Origin: Corallochytrium limacisporum
Taxonomy: Eukaryota > Opisthokonta
Direction: 5' to 3'
Length of the DNA stretch: 64,000 nt
NCBI GenBank assembly: GCA_002811645.1
Contig: PDIP01000046.1
Coordinates: 1-64,000 of the forward strand
Shown here in pieces: positions 53,501 to 63,524 of the stretch. Both the position numbers and the translations under genes were made by a program. Each line of letters opens with the position of its first letter. The first letter of the stretch is position 1. Below the pieces are notes generated by a model that worked only from the letters and a program-made list of their open reading frames with translations, was not told the DNA's origin and searched no databases.

Positions 53501-56500
53501 GAAATCGAAGAAGTCAGGGGGTACTTGACGTCCACTTGACAGGCGAAACGCTTGTGTGATCATACTGGTGACATCCTCGCTCAGTTGTAAATCCATTAAA
53601 AGATGCGCTCGCTGCATCATCATGTGTGGGTGAAGACTGGTCCAAGTCTGCTGAATTCTAAGTTGATGAGTTTGGGCATGAACCTGGGCCATGCTGAAAT
53701 TCAATTTGCTCAAGTCCAACAACATCAGCTGTTCAGCAATCTCGCTTTCAGTGTAGTGCCATTGGTCAGATCGCTGGTAGGCCTCAAGAATCTTTTGGAC
53801 AGATTCCAAAACTCTTGTGTTCTTGCCACCCATGAGGCGGTACATTGCGCCAACGTAGGTGAAATCTGGAAGCAGCTCAGGTCTGTCAAAGATATGTTTC
53901 TCTGGATCTGCCTGATTTGCCAAATACTTTGTGAGCTGGAACCACTCACCAAGATCCTTCATACCAGAGAGCACCTTGTCTTCGATGTAGTCGATTTCTG
54001 CTGTCAAGAACGTTGTGTCAGATTCGGCCTTGTTTAAAGCTTCTACCCATTTGTTGTGAGCCTTGCACAAATGATTTCGATTCTCAAATCCAATGGCATC
54101 TTTCGTGGCCTGGTGTGTAGTCGCATCCTGAACATGAAACAGGCTTTGGACAACGTCAACTTCGTCCACATGTTGATAAAACGCAGCAAGCTGGACGTAC
54201 TTATCAGCTACGTGTGACAGCGATTCCTCCTTTTTGCGACGTTTTGGTTCAGGCTTGTCAGTCGGAGACTGCTGTAAAAGGCTTTCTTCAAGAGCAAGGA
54301 TACATGAGGCTCTGCTTCCTGCATTATTGGCATGACTAAACTGCAGATCACCGCGGATAAACTTCGGATAGTCAGCCGCAAGTTGAGCCATAGGACCTGG
54401 AACAATCTGATCAGTCGAGTGAACTGTTGATAGGACGTCCTTGATGGTACGGGCCAGTTCAAGAGCTCTTCCATTCAGTACACTGCCATCATTCTCACCA
54501 GCCTTCAAAACAGCTTTGCAAATTTCAACAAACAAGATTTGCGCGATTACTGGATCTTGTTGACAAAGACTTTGCAAAGGTGCGATCATGTTCCGATGAG
54601 GAATGGACTCATCCGGAAAGTTTCCGGCTGAGTAGTCACCGAACACTGTGATCCGGTTGTGTTCACCACGTTTCATTGCCAGACGCAACAAGATTCGCTG
54701 GTTTCGTCGTCTTATTGCTAGTCTAGAATGTAGTCTACTGTCGTGGTCGCGCTTTGAAGTCTTCACCAGGTCGCCCTCCCCATCAAGGTTCATATCATTC
54801 TTGTGCGAAAAGGTGTTCGAGTAAATGGATCGCAATCGATCGCTCCCAAGACTTCGGCTGAGTACGTCTTCCCTCTGGTTTGAGTTTGAGGCCCCGCCGA
54901 TATTCCCAAGACTTACATTTGTCATGGAACCAAAGATTCCAAACGAACCCGTCGCTGTGTTTAGGGATGGTGTGTTCGGAAGCAGCGGCACCATCTTCAG
55001 GGTATTTTGTTGGCTAAATTGCTGTGACATTCCAAAAGGAGCGAAACTATTCAGAAGTGTTCCGTTGTGTACGTCATGCAAGGACCTCATGGCGCGCCCA
55101 TGCTCGCTGTGTGAGTCCATGATGCCATCTGCGATGGCTTTTGCATACTTGCTGCTGTGCTGGCATACTGCCAATGCTTCGTTGATCACACTTGCTATAT
55201 ACGTGTCGCTCATCGAAGGCAAGTAAAAGGTACTCATACTAGTCTGCAATCTGTGGGGAAGGGTCTTCGGGAGTTGTCTATGAAACCATTCATAGGCATC
55301 AAACCTTACATCAGTGTCGTCGTCACGGAAGCTTTGAAGCAAGTCCTGCCAAATGACGGCCTTGATGCCAAGGCAAGTATCGTAGAGTGTCTGCAGAATC
55401 TGATAATGCAACTGTCGGCATCTCTGTGATGGGTGCTTCGGAAACGTGGTTCTCATGATCTTCAGCAGTTCGGGTAGGGACGGCCATGCACCAAGTGGAC
55501 TCACTCTAGCTGAGTCTTCGTCATCCATCATGTCCTCGTTATCGACTGGTGGCTGAGCAGCGCGCTTGAAGAAGACAAGTAGGGCGTGTTGCATTCCATC
55601 GTTCTTGATCTCCAGAACTTTCAGTAAACCTTTAAGACGAACAGTTTCCAAGACCGGCTCTCGATCAAAGCAATTGGAGAAAATGAGAACTGCCTTCTCT
55701 CGACCCCCGCTGCTGGCAATCTTTGAGTAGCTTTCGTCCACGAGTACAAAGAGGTTGTGGGTCACCATCTTTGGAATACGCTTGGACATAAGGTGCACGA
55801 TCTCGACAAAGCGGTCTGGATCCTGAATGTAACGTGGGGTGGGACGTCCGGTCTGCCAAGATGCTGTGAACCTCGTAATCAACTCCAGCGCAATACCCCA
55901 TCGATCTGTGTCGTCGAGCATGCGGAGGAAGGCTCCACAGGCTTCTGCCGCAGCCTTGTATACGACTTTTGAAGATGCCAAGAGTTCATCAAAAGTTTTC
56001 ATAAGGCTACTTAGGATTTCTTCCAGACTGACAACATGGAAACATTGATTGGTGAAGAAGCAGTCTAGAACATTCAATGCAGCCACGTTTTCAAGCTTTG
56101 TCTGCGGCTTGTCTGGCTTGAAATTGTCCTTGACGTCAGCCCACGTTACTCGGACACGTCCTCCCCAACGTTCCATTACTGCACGCAAGGTTTCCAGTCG
56201 TTGCGATAGAAGCCTTTGGTTATTGATGAAAAAGTTTCGACTGTAGTATCTCACCACATCCTGCGCAACATGATCTTCCGGCACATAGCCCCAATCGAGA
56301 AGTATCAAGAGCAAGTCCATTGCTAGCAATGACAGTGAAAGCGGCAAGAGTTTCGACCGTAACAAGAACTGACTAATACGTTCACCCCACTGAGAACTAT
56401 GTGACCGAAAGTACGAGCTTCTGTGGCGAACCAATTTCGCAATATAAAACATGGCCGGGGAGTCCTGATTCAAAGCCAAGTCAAAGGCCTCAAGCAATTT

Positions 56501-59500
56501 CTCTATCCAACCAGATTGCTCGCTCTTAGGGTCCAGCTCATTCAAGAAGTCCAAAGTGTCCAAAAGCTTGGGTAGGACTTCGTTATTGTCGATGAAGTCG
56601 TCATCGGCATCTTCAATCACCATCTTCAGCCTGTGGTTCAACTTTGGTGGTGATTGCTCGTTTTCGAGGTATACAAGCCCGCCCACATCGAATGTCGCAG
56701 CTGACGCTATACTCTTTGATGCCAGTGACTTGTTCAACTTCAAAAACCCGGATCTGTTTGCAAGACTGCCGTCGTTCAGATAAGAAGACGACATATAATC
56801 TTCCGTTGCCGTAGGATCTGTCCCGCCCTCTGCGCCCGAGTTGACGCGGGGCCCCAGAGGCAATGTTATCTCTACAGCCGGCCCGAGAGCGCCTTCCAGG
56901 AGTTTCAACACCGCCTTGCCATCTCCTCCTATTAGGAGAGATGCAGGCACCTTTGGTCTGCTCTGAGTCTTTAAGAGAACTGAACAGAGGGCACGATAGG
57001 CACGTTGTTTGTACTTCAGAACCAGAAGATAGACATCCCTTCCTTCTTCATTCATTTCAGGCAACGGCTTGTCCTTGGAAGGGGTTAGCTCCTTAACTAA
57101 AGTTTTGGTTAATTCGGTCCCATCTCGTTGCTGTGTGCCCAGCATGGTGGCTGCAATTTCACTATGTCCACCGGCCAGATCTTCCTTCGGAAGACAATCG
57201 TATGCCACTTCGAGGAGCGTACACGTTGCTACAGCAATTTGAAGTGAAGGTGAATTTGTGTTGCTGATCGGTCTCAGGAAGCGGAGCAGTTGATGGCCCG
57301 CGCGGACAAAAAATTGGCGTAAAACTTCCACACTTACCAGCTGTGCAGCACTCAACAGGAGATTGCTAGCATACTGACGCATGATCACCGAAGTCTTGGT
57401 TTCCCTGAGTAGACCAAAGAGGGAGTCAAGAAGTTCCCCTTGCTTCTTTGGTGACATGAAAGGCACGCCTACTTTTGCTCGTGCTAACATATTGTTGTTC
57501 AGGTCCTCATTAGCCGCACGGAAGAAAGAAATGAAGTATGCGTTGAGGTTTTCTTGCTGGGGAGACACGAGCACAAAGTCTGTAAAGCCCGTGAAAGTCT
57601 TGATCAGCAATTGCTGGTCGTGATAACGCCATTCTCGGCTATTTGAAGGGATGTGTTGGGCTGCAAATCGTCGCATGCAACCAGAGAGTGATTCAATAAC
57701 ATGCTGGGTCCATGCCAGATCATGAATGCGATCGATGCATTCTCCGAGAGCTTTCAGACAGGGCAGAAGCTTTACTTTATCACTCAACGGTACCCTGTCA
57801 CTCGAAGCCTCCATGGCATTGATCAGCACGTCCAGAATCTCATTTCTTCCCTCTGATTTAATGATTGTGAGACTCACAGGATTCCACACAATGAAGCAGA
57901 TTTCGCAGAATAGCTCAAGAAGCTCAGTCACAACGTTAGTTGTGGCATGGTCCTCGGTGGCATGACTGATAGACTGCATGGTCACATTCGGTTTACTTCC
58001 AAGATGACTGAGGAACGAAGCCGCTCCAGGCCCCACAGTCTGTGCAGCATTGGCAATGCGAAGCACAACGGTCATGAACTCAGCGACGTGACCTGTGTCA
58101 TTGGAACTCCATAGACCGTTCATCATTGCGTCTGAGTTGTGCAAGACAAACTTTGCAATCGGGCGCCCGTGTCTTTGCATGACACTGTGGCCCCATGTCT
58201 GCCAGTTCTGCACAAAGGGTGTGATGATTGTGAGTGCGTGCATGTCAGCTCCAGACAAACAAATTTCAACCATATCTGTCAGGGATGCACGTTTCAGTGG
58301 CGATTGGTCGCTAGCACAGAGAGACCAAAGAGTTCCGAACTCTTCAATTGGTATGACCTCATTCGAGTCTTGCGCAGAGTGATCTGCGCTCCGCAGAAAG
58401 CGATGACCCTGGATAGCATTGTCAATGGAGCTGATCAAGTGTTTGTCCCATTGCATCAGAATGTCTAGGAGAGATAGATTGTAAGTCGAGAGAATCTTCA
58501 TGATGGATTCATGATGGATTTCTTTGAGTCCTCTCTTATTATGTGAGTCCTCCATCCAGTGCAAAGCTTCCCTGAGCGACTTTTCAATCTGCTTTCGGTC
58601 TTCACCGAGGAAATCTCCTGGAAAGTGAAAGGCCATATACACAAGATTTACTCCCAGACCGCTGACCAAGTTGTTCAGGTTATGCTCCAGGACCTGAAAA
58701 TCATCTACACCATGGAGCTGAACGTACATATAAAATGCGAAGAGCGTGTAGCAGTCACATTGCATGCTTGGAGGTTCATCCGATGATCCATTCCGAATGA
58801 GGCCAGCTGAGTTCATTACATATCTATATGCACTTTGCAGGAATGCATCAACCTCTTCCTTAATGATCATGTGCAAGTCATCCATCTTTGTCCGTTGGCC
58901 TGTGGTCAACCAGAATAAGATATGACCAACACGTGAGAGATCACTCTCCACAATCTTCAAGATGCTGCGAAGAGCCTCCATGTTTTCATTATTGCTGCGT
59001 ACCCACGGAAGTACTGCTGGCTCTCTCTTCTCCACCAAAGCTGTAAATTCCTTGATGATATGCATAGCCTCGTACCGAACCTGAATGTCTTCGTCTCCAA
59101 CGTACCCAAAAAGCCATCTGATGCAGTCATTCGCCGTGGCTGGGAACCGTCTCGGTGCCCTACGTCCCTTCAAATACCTGGAATCGATCAAAGTGTTCCT
59201 GTACTTCTTTGCTAGCTTCTTCATGATCTTCAAATTCCGCTCATGTTCACTTCTATACTCATGTCTGATTTCGGCACCGCAAGGCAGGCGATATGAAGTG
59301 AATACAGCTTCAAGGACCTCAAAGAAATAGCGATTTAGCAGAATAGTGGACCTTGCTAGAATTCTCAACAGGTATCCCACTGCAATTGAGGCACCCAGGC
59401 GACGATAGGCCTGGCTGTGACCCAAATTGAACGTCAAGCGCTGGAATATGCTCAGTTCATTGTTCTTTCGTGGAGCCTCGTCAGCATGCTCTCCTTCATT

Positions 59501-62500
59501 ACCAACAACGCTCCAGCGGACGAATTCTGCAATGATTCGGGCACAATATATGCGCTTTCTTCCATTTGTGCGGTCCGCAAGACCCACGAAAGTGGCGTCC
59601 AAGAACGCAGCGAGATCTGGCTCCTCATAGCGCCCTTCGGTGGCCAAGTACCTAACTTGCTGCATGATGTACGGTCCAAGAATCTGCCGTGCGACCACCT
59701 CATGGCTACAAGTGATGCCAATCAGGTCAATTAGATATCTGCGGTACAGCTGTGCCATTTTTTCTCGACCACTGCTTGAGTGAGATCGGCGAATGTGGGC
59801 CAACACAAACACAGCATGAAGAACCTCGCAGGAAGCGATCCGGGCTTGTCGGCTACCGGAGTCCTTTGCAGCTCGGACCAAGTGCGGCAGAACATGATTC
59901 AGATCCAGATGAAGTTCATAGTCCTCCACGTCGAGAGGTAGTCTGTACGTGATTGGCTCAGTCAATGTAAACTCTAGCATTGGGATGCGATCAGCGCTAG
60001 CTTCCGCAATACCATAAACCAGAGTGCTCCTCGCCCCGGCAATGATTGACATGACGCGTCTTTGCAACTGGACACGCGGAGAATCGAACCGTGTCGATAT
60101 GACGGATCCGTCAAAATCTGCCTGTCCCTTCTTGCGGTTAAACACGGCTCGTCCGGGTAAATTGTCTTTCTGAATCGTTCCCTCATGCCTAGTATCTGCT
60201 CTAGAGTCCAGAAACTTGCCAAAGACTGGTGCAAGATGCTCCAACTCCTTTTCATAAACATCGGGAGGTAAAAAGTTCCTCCACTTTGCCAGTGCGTCAA
60301 GTGCTTCAAACCCAAAGCTGGGATCGTTAAGCCCATGATCAAGAGAAATACCTGCCGCGTAAAAAATTTGTCCGACGACGCCGTAAGCTGCTTTTTGGGG
60401 AATAGCAAGAAGCATGCGCATACAGTTGCGCATAAGCACGCCCTCATACAAGTTCAAATGCTGTAGAGCAATACTGATGCTGTCAACGACTAAGGACAGA
60501 TTCTCCTTCTTTTCAATCTCTGTTTTGGAGCACTCATTCGTAGCTGCCCTCAAGAAGATTTTCTCCAGCATATCGTAATATCCAGCAATGTGGGGCGTCT
60601 TCTGCATCATATTGATGCAGTGCTTGAGAATGTATGGCAACCATGAACGAAAGAGCTCGTCGTCAGAGTCCTTGATCATCGCGTTCGTGACCCAGACCAC
60701 GTTCTCAAAGACTGCAAAGTCGAGCGGGTTTTGCGGTCTCACTTCAAGCTCAAAGTCTAAAAAGTCCGAGGCCAGCACACGCACGGTGGCTGAGTCTTCG
60801 TCAGGCTCTTCATCATCTTTGGGTGGCGACACCCAGGTTTGTTGTTCTTCTCCATTCGGTGCTGCCTCTACATGGGCCTTCGGCTTCTCTTCGTGTTCTT
60901 CGTCCTTTCCGTGTTCATTCTTGATATCCAAAGTGAGATCTAAGTGCTCTAGAATCTCCATCAGATTCTCCATAAAGAATCCGAAGATACATGATGCAGT
61001 CTCTGGATGACTTTTCGATCTGACAACACGGTCCACGAAGTCCCTGTATACAATCTGTGAGGATGTCAGTCCACTGAGCGCGGCATCTGCCTGTGTTTGG
61101 TACCTCAAGTCTGCAATGTCTAGGGAAGCATTATCATTGTGATCACGGCAGACAATGTGGTAGACTGCTTGATAAGCAAGACTTCGAGCGTATGGCGCCA
61201 GATTCTGCCGAGGATGATTCAACATAGCATCAAACAATTCCTTGGCTGCAGCAGTGACCTGAGATCGCACAACTTGCTGCATTGATGTCAGATGGCTAAT
61301 TGTGAGTAAAGTGAACTCATTCAAGAATTGCAGACGTGAATGATCAACGGGCTCAAGTTCTTGGAACATTTTTGTCAGCGTCATTAGGAAAACGGGAGCT
61401 TCATCGAGGATCTCACTGTCTTGCAAGCGTCTCGACATGAACAACTTATTACAGTTTTCTTGAACGGCATCGTACAAATGCTTGAGGCTTCGCTGACCGG
61501 CGTGATGATGATAGGCTTTTGCAAAGTACCCAAACCCTTCGACCGCTATGATGCGCAATTGTTGGCTGAACGACTTCTCTGTTGTTTTCAAGAACATGGT
61601 CTTGAAATTTTGCAAGAAATACTCCACCATCTTGTTATAATCCTCATCAGTCATTGAATCAGGCCTTTCCTCTTGAGATAGAGTTTTCAGAAGCTCTGCC
61701 ACGGCATGCATAGTGATAATTTTCACTTCACGATTTACGGATGTCAACCACTGATGAAAGCAAGAAAACAAGGGATCATATTGCCCACAGAGGATGTCAT
61801 GGAAAATGCTCACATGATGAGAGATGAATGTCAGAACCGCTTTTGGTAGATGATACCTGGTATATACTCCAGGATCATGCTGCAAAACCCGCAGACATAC
61901 GGAAAAGATGGCGTCCTTCTCCTTTGGCCGCTGTTGTAGTACATGTGGAAAGCTAAAGCAGTAGTTTGTGAGTCCCTTGAACGATCCCGTGCATTCCTGC
62001 GATTCTTCACCCTTGATAATGTTCTTACCCTGCAGACCTTGAACTAAAATCGTGAGCAACCGATGTTCATTACCATCAGCCTGCTGTTGTACGAATTGCG
62101 GGGCGTACCTTGCGAAGATACCGAGCAGCTCTAGGATTGTGGCCCGGACACTTCCCTTAACTTTGCTGTCATAATAGGCTTCATACTGCTGAGCATACAA
62201 CTTGTCGAGGGATACCTCAGCCCCGAACTTGGAAAATTGACGCTGGTTGGTCAGAAACCACTCAATGCACTCTATGCACGCTACCCGTATAGTCGCTTGC
62301 TGCGACTTGTGGAACAATGTAAACACTGTGGTCTCAATCTCATACAGGTACACGCTTATTGTTCTTGGTCCCAGTGTCTGCATACAATGTAGAAGTGTGG
62401 TGAGGCCTTGACGCACGTTCATTATCCGTCCTTCACTGGCATTGCTGGAAGCAGCTTCGATGTATGTCAGAAGTCCCGTACTTGCATCGAACAGGGCTGT

Positions 62501-62668
62501 CGACAATGCATCTCCGTACGCTGAGCTAGCCGCTTGCTGCACGGCCTCATAGACAGTGTCCAGAAGGAGTTCAATTTCGTGGGCCGATTGGGGCAACAGT
62601 GAGCTGGTACCATTGTTAAGGTCTACAAGGGCTACTTGCAACTCCTGCACACTCTTCTCTAGTGCCAT
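50513..62668 (-). CDS. PRKDC: DNA-dependent protein kinase catalytic subunit
   Basis: Giant PI3K-like protein kinase that acts with Ku in non-homologous end joining. From the first ATG (62668) it is 4051 aa; the frame opens 17 codons upstream at a GTG, and I number from there (4068 aa; human is 4128). The N-terminal 2,700 residues are HEAT-like helices. The middle has NMIAPLQSLCQQDPVIAQIL, matching the human segment just before the FAT domain. The kinase is intact: GEDMRIDER with the ATP lysine near 3667, GIGDRHLGN at 3828-3836 and IDFGHAF at 3849-3855, then PELMPFRFTDQ. The FATC tail ILGRTWPGWEPWV is diagnostic of DNA-PKcs rather than TRRAP, ATM, ATR or mTOR. An SQ cluster (MSQQFSQQNT) lies in the position of the autophosphorylation region. 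Single exon of over 12 kb. Confidence 0.96.
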   Translation of the reverse strand: MALEKSVQELQVALVDLNNGTSSLLPQSAHEIELLLDTVYEAVQQAASSAYGDALSTALFDASTGLLTYIEAASSNASEGRIMNVRQGLTTLLHCMQTLGPRTISVYLYEIETTVFTLFHKSQQATIRVACIECIEWFLTNQRQFSKFGAEVSLDKLYAQQYEAYYDSKVKGSVRATILELLGIFARYAPQFVQQQADGNEHRLLTILVQGLQGKNIIKGEESQECTGSFKGLTNYCFSFPHVLQQRPKEKDAIFSVCLRVLQHDPGVYTRYHLPKAVLTFISHHVSIFHDILCGQYDPLFSCFHQWLTSVNREVKIITMHAVAELLKTLSQEERPDSMTDEDYNKMVEYFLQNFKTMFLKTTEKSFSQQLRIIAVEGFGYFAKAYHHHAGQRSLKHLYDAVQENCNKLFMSRRLQDSEILDEAPVFLMTLTKMFQELEPVDHSRLQFLNEFTLLTISHLTSMQQVVRSQVTAAAKELFDAMLNHPRQNLAPYARSLAYQAVYHIVCRDHNDNASLDIADLRYQTQADAALSGLTSSQIVYRDFVDRVVRSKSHPETASCIFGFFMENLMEILEHLDLTLDIKNEHGKDEEHEEKPKAHVEAAPNGEEQQTWVSPPKDDEEPDEDSATVRVLASDFLDFELEVRPQNPLDFAVFENVVWVTNAMIKDSDDELFRSWLPYILKHCINMMQKTPHIAGYYDMLEKIFLRAATNECSKTEIEKKENLSLVVDSISIALQHLNLYEGVLMRNCMRMLLAIPQKAAYGVVGQIFYAAGISLDHGLNDPSFGFEALDALAKWRNFLPPDVYEKELEHLAPVFGKFLDSRADTRHEGTIQKDNLPGRAVFNRKKGQADFDGSVISTRFDSPRVQLQRRVMSIIAGARSTLVYGIAEASADRIPMLEFTLTEPITYRLPLDVEDYELHLDLNHVLPHLVRAAKDSGSRQARIASCEVLHAVFVLAHIRRSHSSSGREKMAQLYRRYLIDLIGITCSHEVVARQILGPYIMQQVRYLATEGRYEEPDLAAFLDATFVGLADRTNGRKRIYCARIIAEFVRWSVVGNEGEHADEAPRKNNELSIFQRLTFNLGHSQAYRRLGASIAVGYLLRILARSTILLNRYFFEVLEAVFTSYRLPCGAEIRHEYRSEHERNLKIMKKLAKKYRNTLIDSRYLKGRRAPRRFPATANDCIRWLFGYVGDEDIQVRYEAMHIIKEFTALVEKREPAVLPWVRSNNENMEALRSILKIVESDLSRVGHILFWLTTGQRTKMDDLHMIIKEEVDAFLQSAYRYVMNSAGLIRNGSSDEPPSMQCDCYTLFAFYMYVQLHGVDDFQVLEHNLNNLVSGLGVNLVYMAFHFPGDFLGEDRKQIEKSLREALHWMEDSHNKRGLKEIHHESIMKILSTYNLSLLDILMQWDKHLISSIDNAIQGHRFLRSADHSAQDSNEVIPIEEFGTLWSLCASDQSPLKRASLTDMVEICLSGADMHALTIITPFVQNWQTWGHSVMQRHGRPIAKFVLHNSDAMMNGLWSSNDTGHVAEFMTVVLRIANAAQTVGPGAASFLSHLGSKPNVTMQSISHATEDHATTNVVTELLELFCEICFIVWNPVSLTIIKSEGRNEILDVLINAMEASSDRVPLSDKVKLLPCLKALGECIDRIHDLAWTQHVIESLSGCMRRFAAQHIPSNSREWRYHDQQLLIKTFTGFTDFVLVSPQQENLNAYFISFFRAANEDLNNNMLARAKVGVPFMSPKKQGELLDSLFGLLRETKTSVIMRQYASNLLLSAAQLVSVEVLRQFFVRAGHQLLRFLRPISNTNSPSLQIAVATCTLLEVAYDCLPKEDLAGGHSEIAATMLGTQQRDGTELTKTLVKELTPSKDKPLPEMNEEGRDVYLLVLKYKQRAYRALCSVLLKTQSRPKVPASLLIGGDGKAVLKLLEGALGPAVEITLPLGPRVNSGAEGGTDPTATEDYMSSSYLNDGSLANRSGFLKLNKSLASKSIASAATFDVGGLVYLENEQSPPKLNHRLKMVIEDADDDFIDNNEVLPKLLDTLDFLNELDPKSEQSGWIEKLLEAFDLALNQDSPAMFYIAKLVRHRSSYFRSHSSQWGERISQFLLRSKLLPLSLSLLAMDLLLILLDWGYVPEDHVAQDVVRYYSRNFFINNQRLLSQRLETLRAVMERWGGRVRVTWADVKDNFKPDKPQTKLENVAALNVLDCFFTNQCFHVVSLEEILSSLMKTFDELLASSKVVYKAAAEACGAFLRMLDDTDRWGIALELITRFTASWQTGRPTPRYIQDPDRFVEIVHLMSKRIPKMVTHNLFVLVDESYSKIASSGGREKAVLIFSNCFDREPVLETVRLKGLLKVLEIKNDGMQHALLVFFKRAAQPPVDNEDMMDDEDSARVSPLGAWPSLPELLKIMRTTFPKHPSQRCRQLHYQILQTLYDTCLGIKAVIWQDLLQSFRDDDTDVRFDAYEWFHRQLPKTLPHRLQTSMSTFYLPSMSDTYIASVINEALAVCQHSSKYAKAIADGIMDSHSEHGRAMRSLHDVHNGTLLNSFAPFGMSQQFSQQNTLKMVPLLPNTPSLNTATGSFGIFGSMTNVSLGNIGGASNSNQREDVLSRSLGSDRLRSIYSNTFSHKNDMNLDGEGDLVKTSKRDHDSRLHSRLAIRRRNQRILLRLAMKRGEHNRITVFGDYSAGNFPDESIPHRNMIAPLQSLCQQDPVIAQILFVEICKAVLKAGENDGSVLNGRALELARTIKDVLSTVHSTDQIVPGPMAQLAADYPKFIRGDLQFSHANNAGSRASCILALEESLLQQSPTDKPEPKRRKKEESLSHVADKYVQLAAFYQHVDEVDVVQSLFHVQDATTHQATKDAIGFENRNHLCKAHNKWVEALNKAESDTTFLTAEIDYIEDKVLSGMKDLGEWFQLTKYLANQADPEKHIFDRPELLPDFTYVGAMYRLMGGKNTRVLESVQKILEAYQRSDQWHYTESEIAEQLMLLDLSKLNFSMAQVHAQTHQLRIQQTWTSLHPHMMMQRAHLLMDLQLSEDVTSMITQAFRLSSGRQVPPDFFDFLANARDQNFPLQHQLRRFTVLKGILSRVAATQEDGLSEEDLEVLGARHLFILQSLQRAFPMVDQHALGLSLMRNAAQESDVHKVTLILKQNQDLLLSQPQSRMRVGLMFIQTLVSAVSVDAAVVDDLKLSYRRLLEAVSYPSLGELDHADDLFSALKILNTLAINPEVAALKIFANQTFPDVNLTSPGWSDHVKSEWHRCMQLCESGEDRMDGVDGGVETSLFDVHMEYALFWYKLSRTKGRSDELKDADIGPVVISHILKSIALFSDGEWGGVSRHGRGQCVQSVAPYEFIPLLLKTCMKSSKSRKIFADEWRQVPAYRFLDWIPQLIVLLGNPLMRDIVSQVVKVLAVQYPQAVFFPFKATWSQGEGGNREPHRDEHLVEIEEKLDIYPILRQFHHALLRSSGPRHRFRIWLDHVQEALLNFRKNCGVTGEARWSARVPFDLLRGLLWELEESLTVDKTASVSPQETKFWEDTIEKIWQQVNTALPSSTIEGGMEFRSAVRALGALRDWSARLEDPVSLRQLSGFFNYDGSDPFAAKIDIPGQYHSSGVPDPRSIVTVHRFDTRLRFMPSLMRPFKFGIVGSDEREYNFLLKAGEDMRIDERILQLLRIMDSRLKDSQLCRERGLTLKTYAVHPLSSQIGLIEFIDKVQELKPFILSDCTEEEHKVATRELPQRAHTAFMGHRKNNKHVLFNYVERTDEDVRSLQENLTKRMPRNLLRRALRRGVTCPEAYVMTASVMSRSYATMCIAHYLLGIGDRHLGNTMVSKIDGRMIGIDFGHAFDSAIVNLGVPELMPFRFTDQIEHMNAPLTREAYLVPAMCHTLEVFRRDPTVVLSIMDLYASDPLFKNTGRHRKRVAQDLSLSETSTDNGQQQNGGLVRANDVLNDTEPRVHDTTVIFEETISEDVRMRFDAPRLKMQGYHPMRMARMLVKQNVHAAEHFDHVRRPLDELLTQMKREGKSENFLGPVKQLDCLITLATDSGILGRTWPGWEPWV

Positions 62669-63080
62669 ACTGTCGGGGTTGAGATCTTGATCATCTCTGT
62701 CCAAGGTCTTTCTTCCCACCGGAGGGAGTCTGTTTCCGCCTACAAGTTTCGATTCGGGAGCGTACGCGCATCTACAAACTTGTCAGAGTTGCTGATATAG
62801 TGGTACACCGTCCTGAATCTCTTTGCGGACAAGAATACGAAGAAGTTGTCAATTCTGTTTCTATGGTCGTAAATTCGACCCGGCACTGATCGAACCAACC
62901 CCAATGTCATATAGCTCATCGCCACATACCTCTTCATTATCAATAAATGGTTGCACATCAACATCATAGACAGTCCCTCTAAGCCACCCCTAAGGATGTG
63001 ACCATCTCAATGTACATCAGCTTCACAAGAAGAGTCCGAACGGAATCTGCTCAGCACAAACAGCAGATAAAACCCCCCCT

Positions 63081-63095
63081 TCCCCCGGGGGGGGG
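63081..63095. repeat. C/G palindrome (C5G9)
   Basis: TCCCCCGGGGGGGGG, preceded by a seven-C run at 63073-63079 and about 410 bp upstream of the DNA-PKcs ATG. Confidence 0.8.
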
Positions 63096-63297
63096 TCCGG
63101 GTCACCCTGCGGTCATTCCTCATCCAACGACGAGTGTTCAGTGGAGATGACCGCGATCCATCCCTCTTTGCTGGGGCAAGCCACTGACTGGCCTGTCAGT
63201 TTGTTGACTCGGCCGGCAGGGTTAGATTTCGTACATTTACGAGCCATTCCTACAAACTTCTGCCGCACTCTCCCCCCTTTCGGAGCCCCCCTCCCCC

Positions 63298-63524
63298 NNN
63301 NNNNNNNNNNNNNNNNNNNNNNNNNNNNNNNNNNNNNNNNNNNNNNNNNNNNNNNNNNNNNNNNNNNNNNNNNNNNNNNNNNNNNNNNNNNNNNNNNNNN
63401 NNNNNNNNNNNNNNNNNNNNNNNNNNNNNNNNNNNNNNNNNNNNNNNNNNNNNNNNNNNNNNNNNNNNNNNNNNNNNNNNNNNNNNNNNNNNNNNNNNNN
63501 NNNNNNNNNNNNNNNNNNNNNNNN
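63298..63524. other. Assembly gap (227 Ns) inside a poly-C/poly-G structure
   Basis: The gap is entered from AGCCCCCCTCCCCC and left through fourteen Gs and then AGGGGGAGG. The flanks suggest an unresolved long C-run/G-run palindrome. The gap length is not informative. Confidence 0.9.

Noticed and set aside
50513-62719. Calling the giant gene TRRAP/Tra1
   Set aside because: TRRAP is a pseudokinase lacking these motifs. Here the kinase motifs are intact and the C-terminus matches DNA-PKcs.
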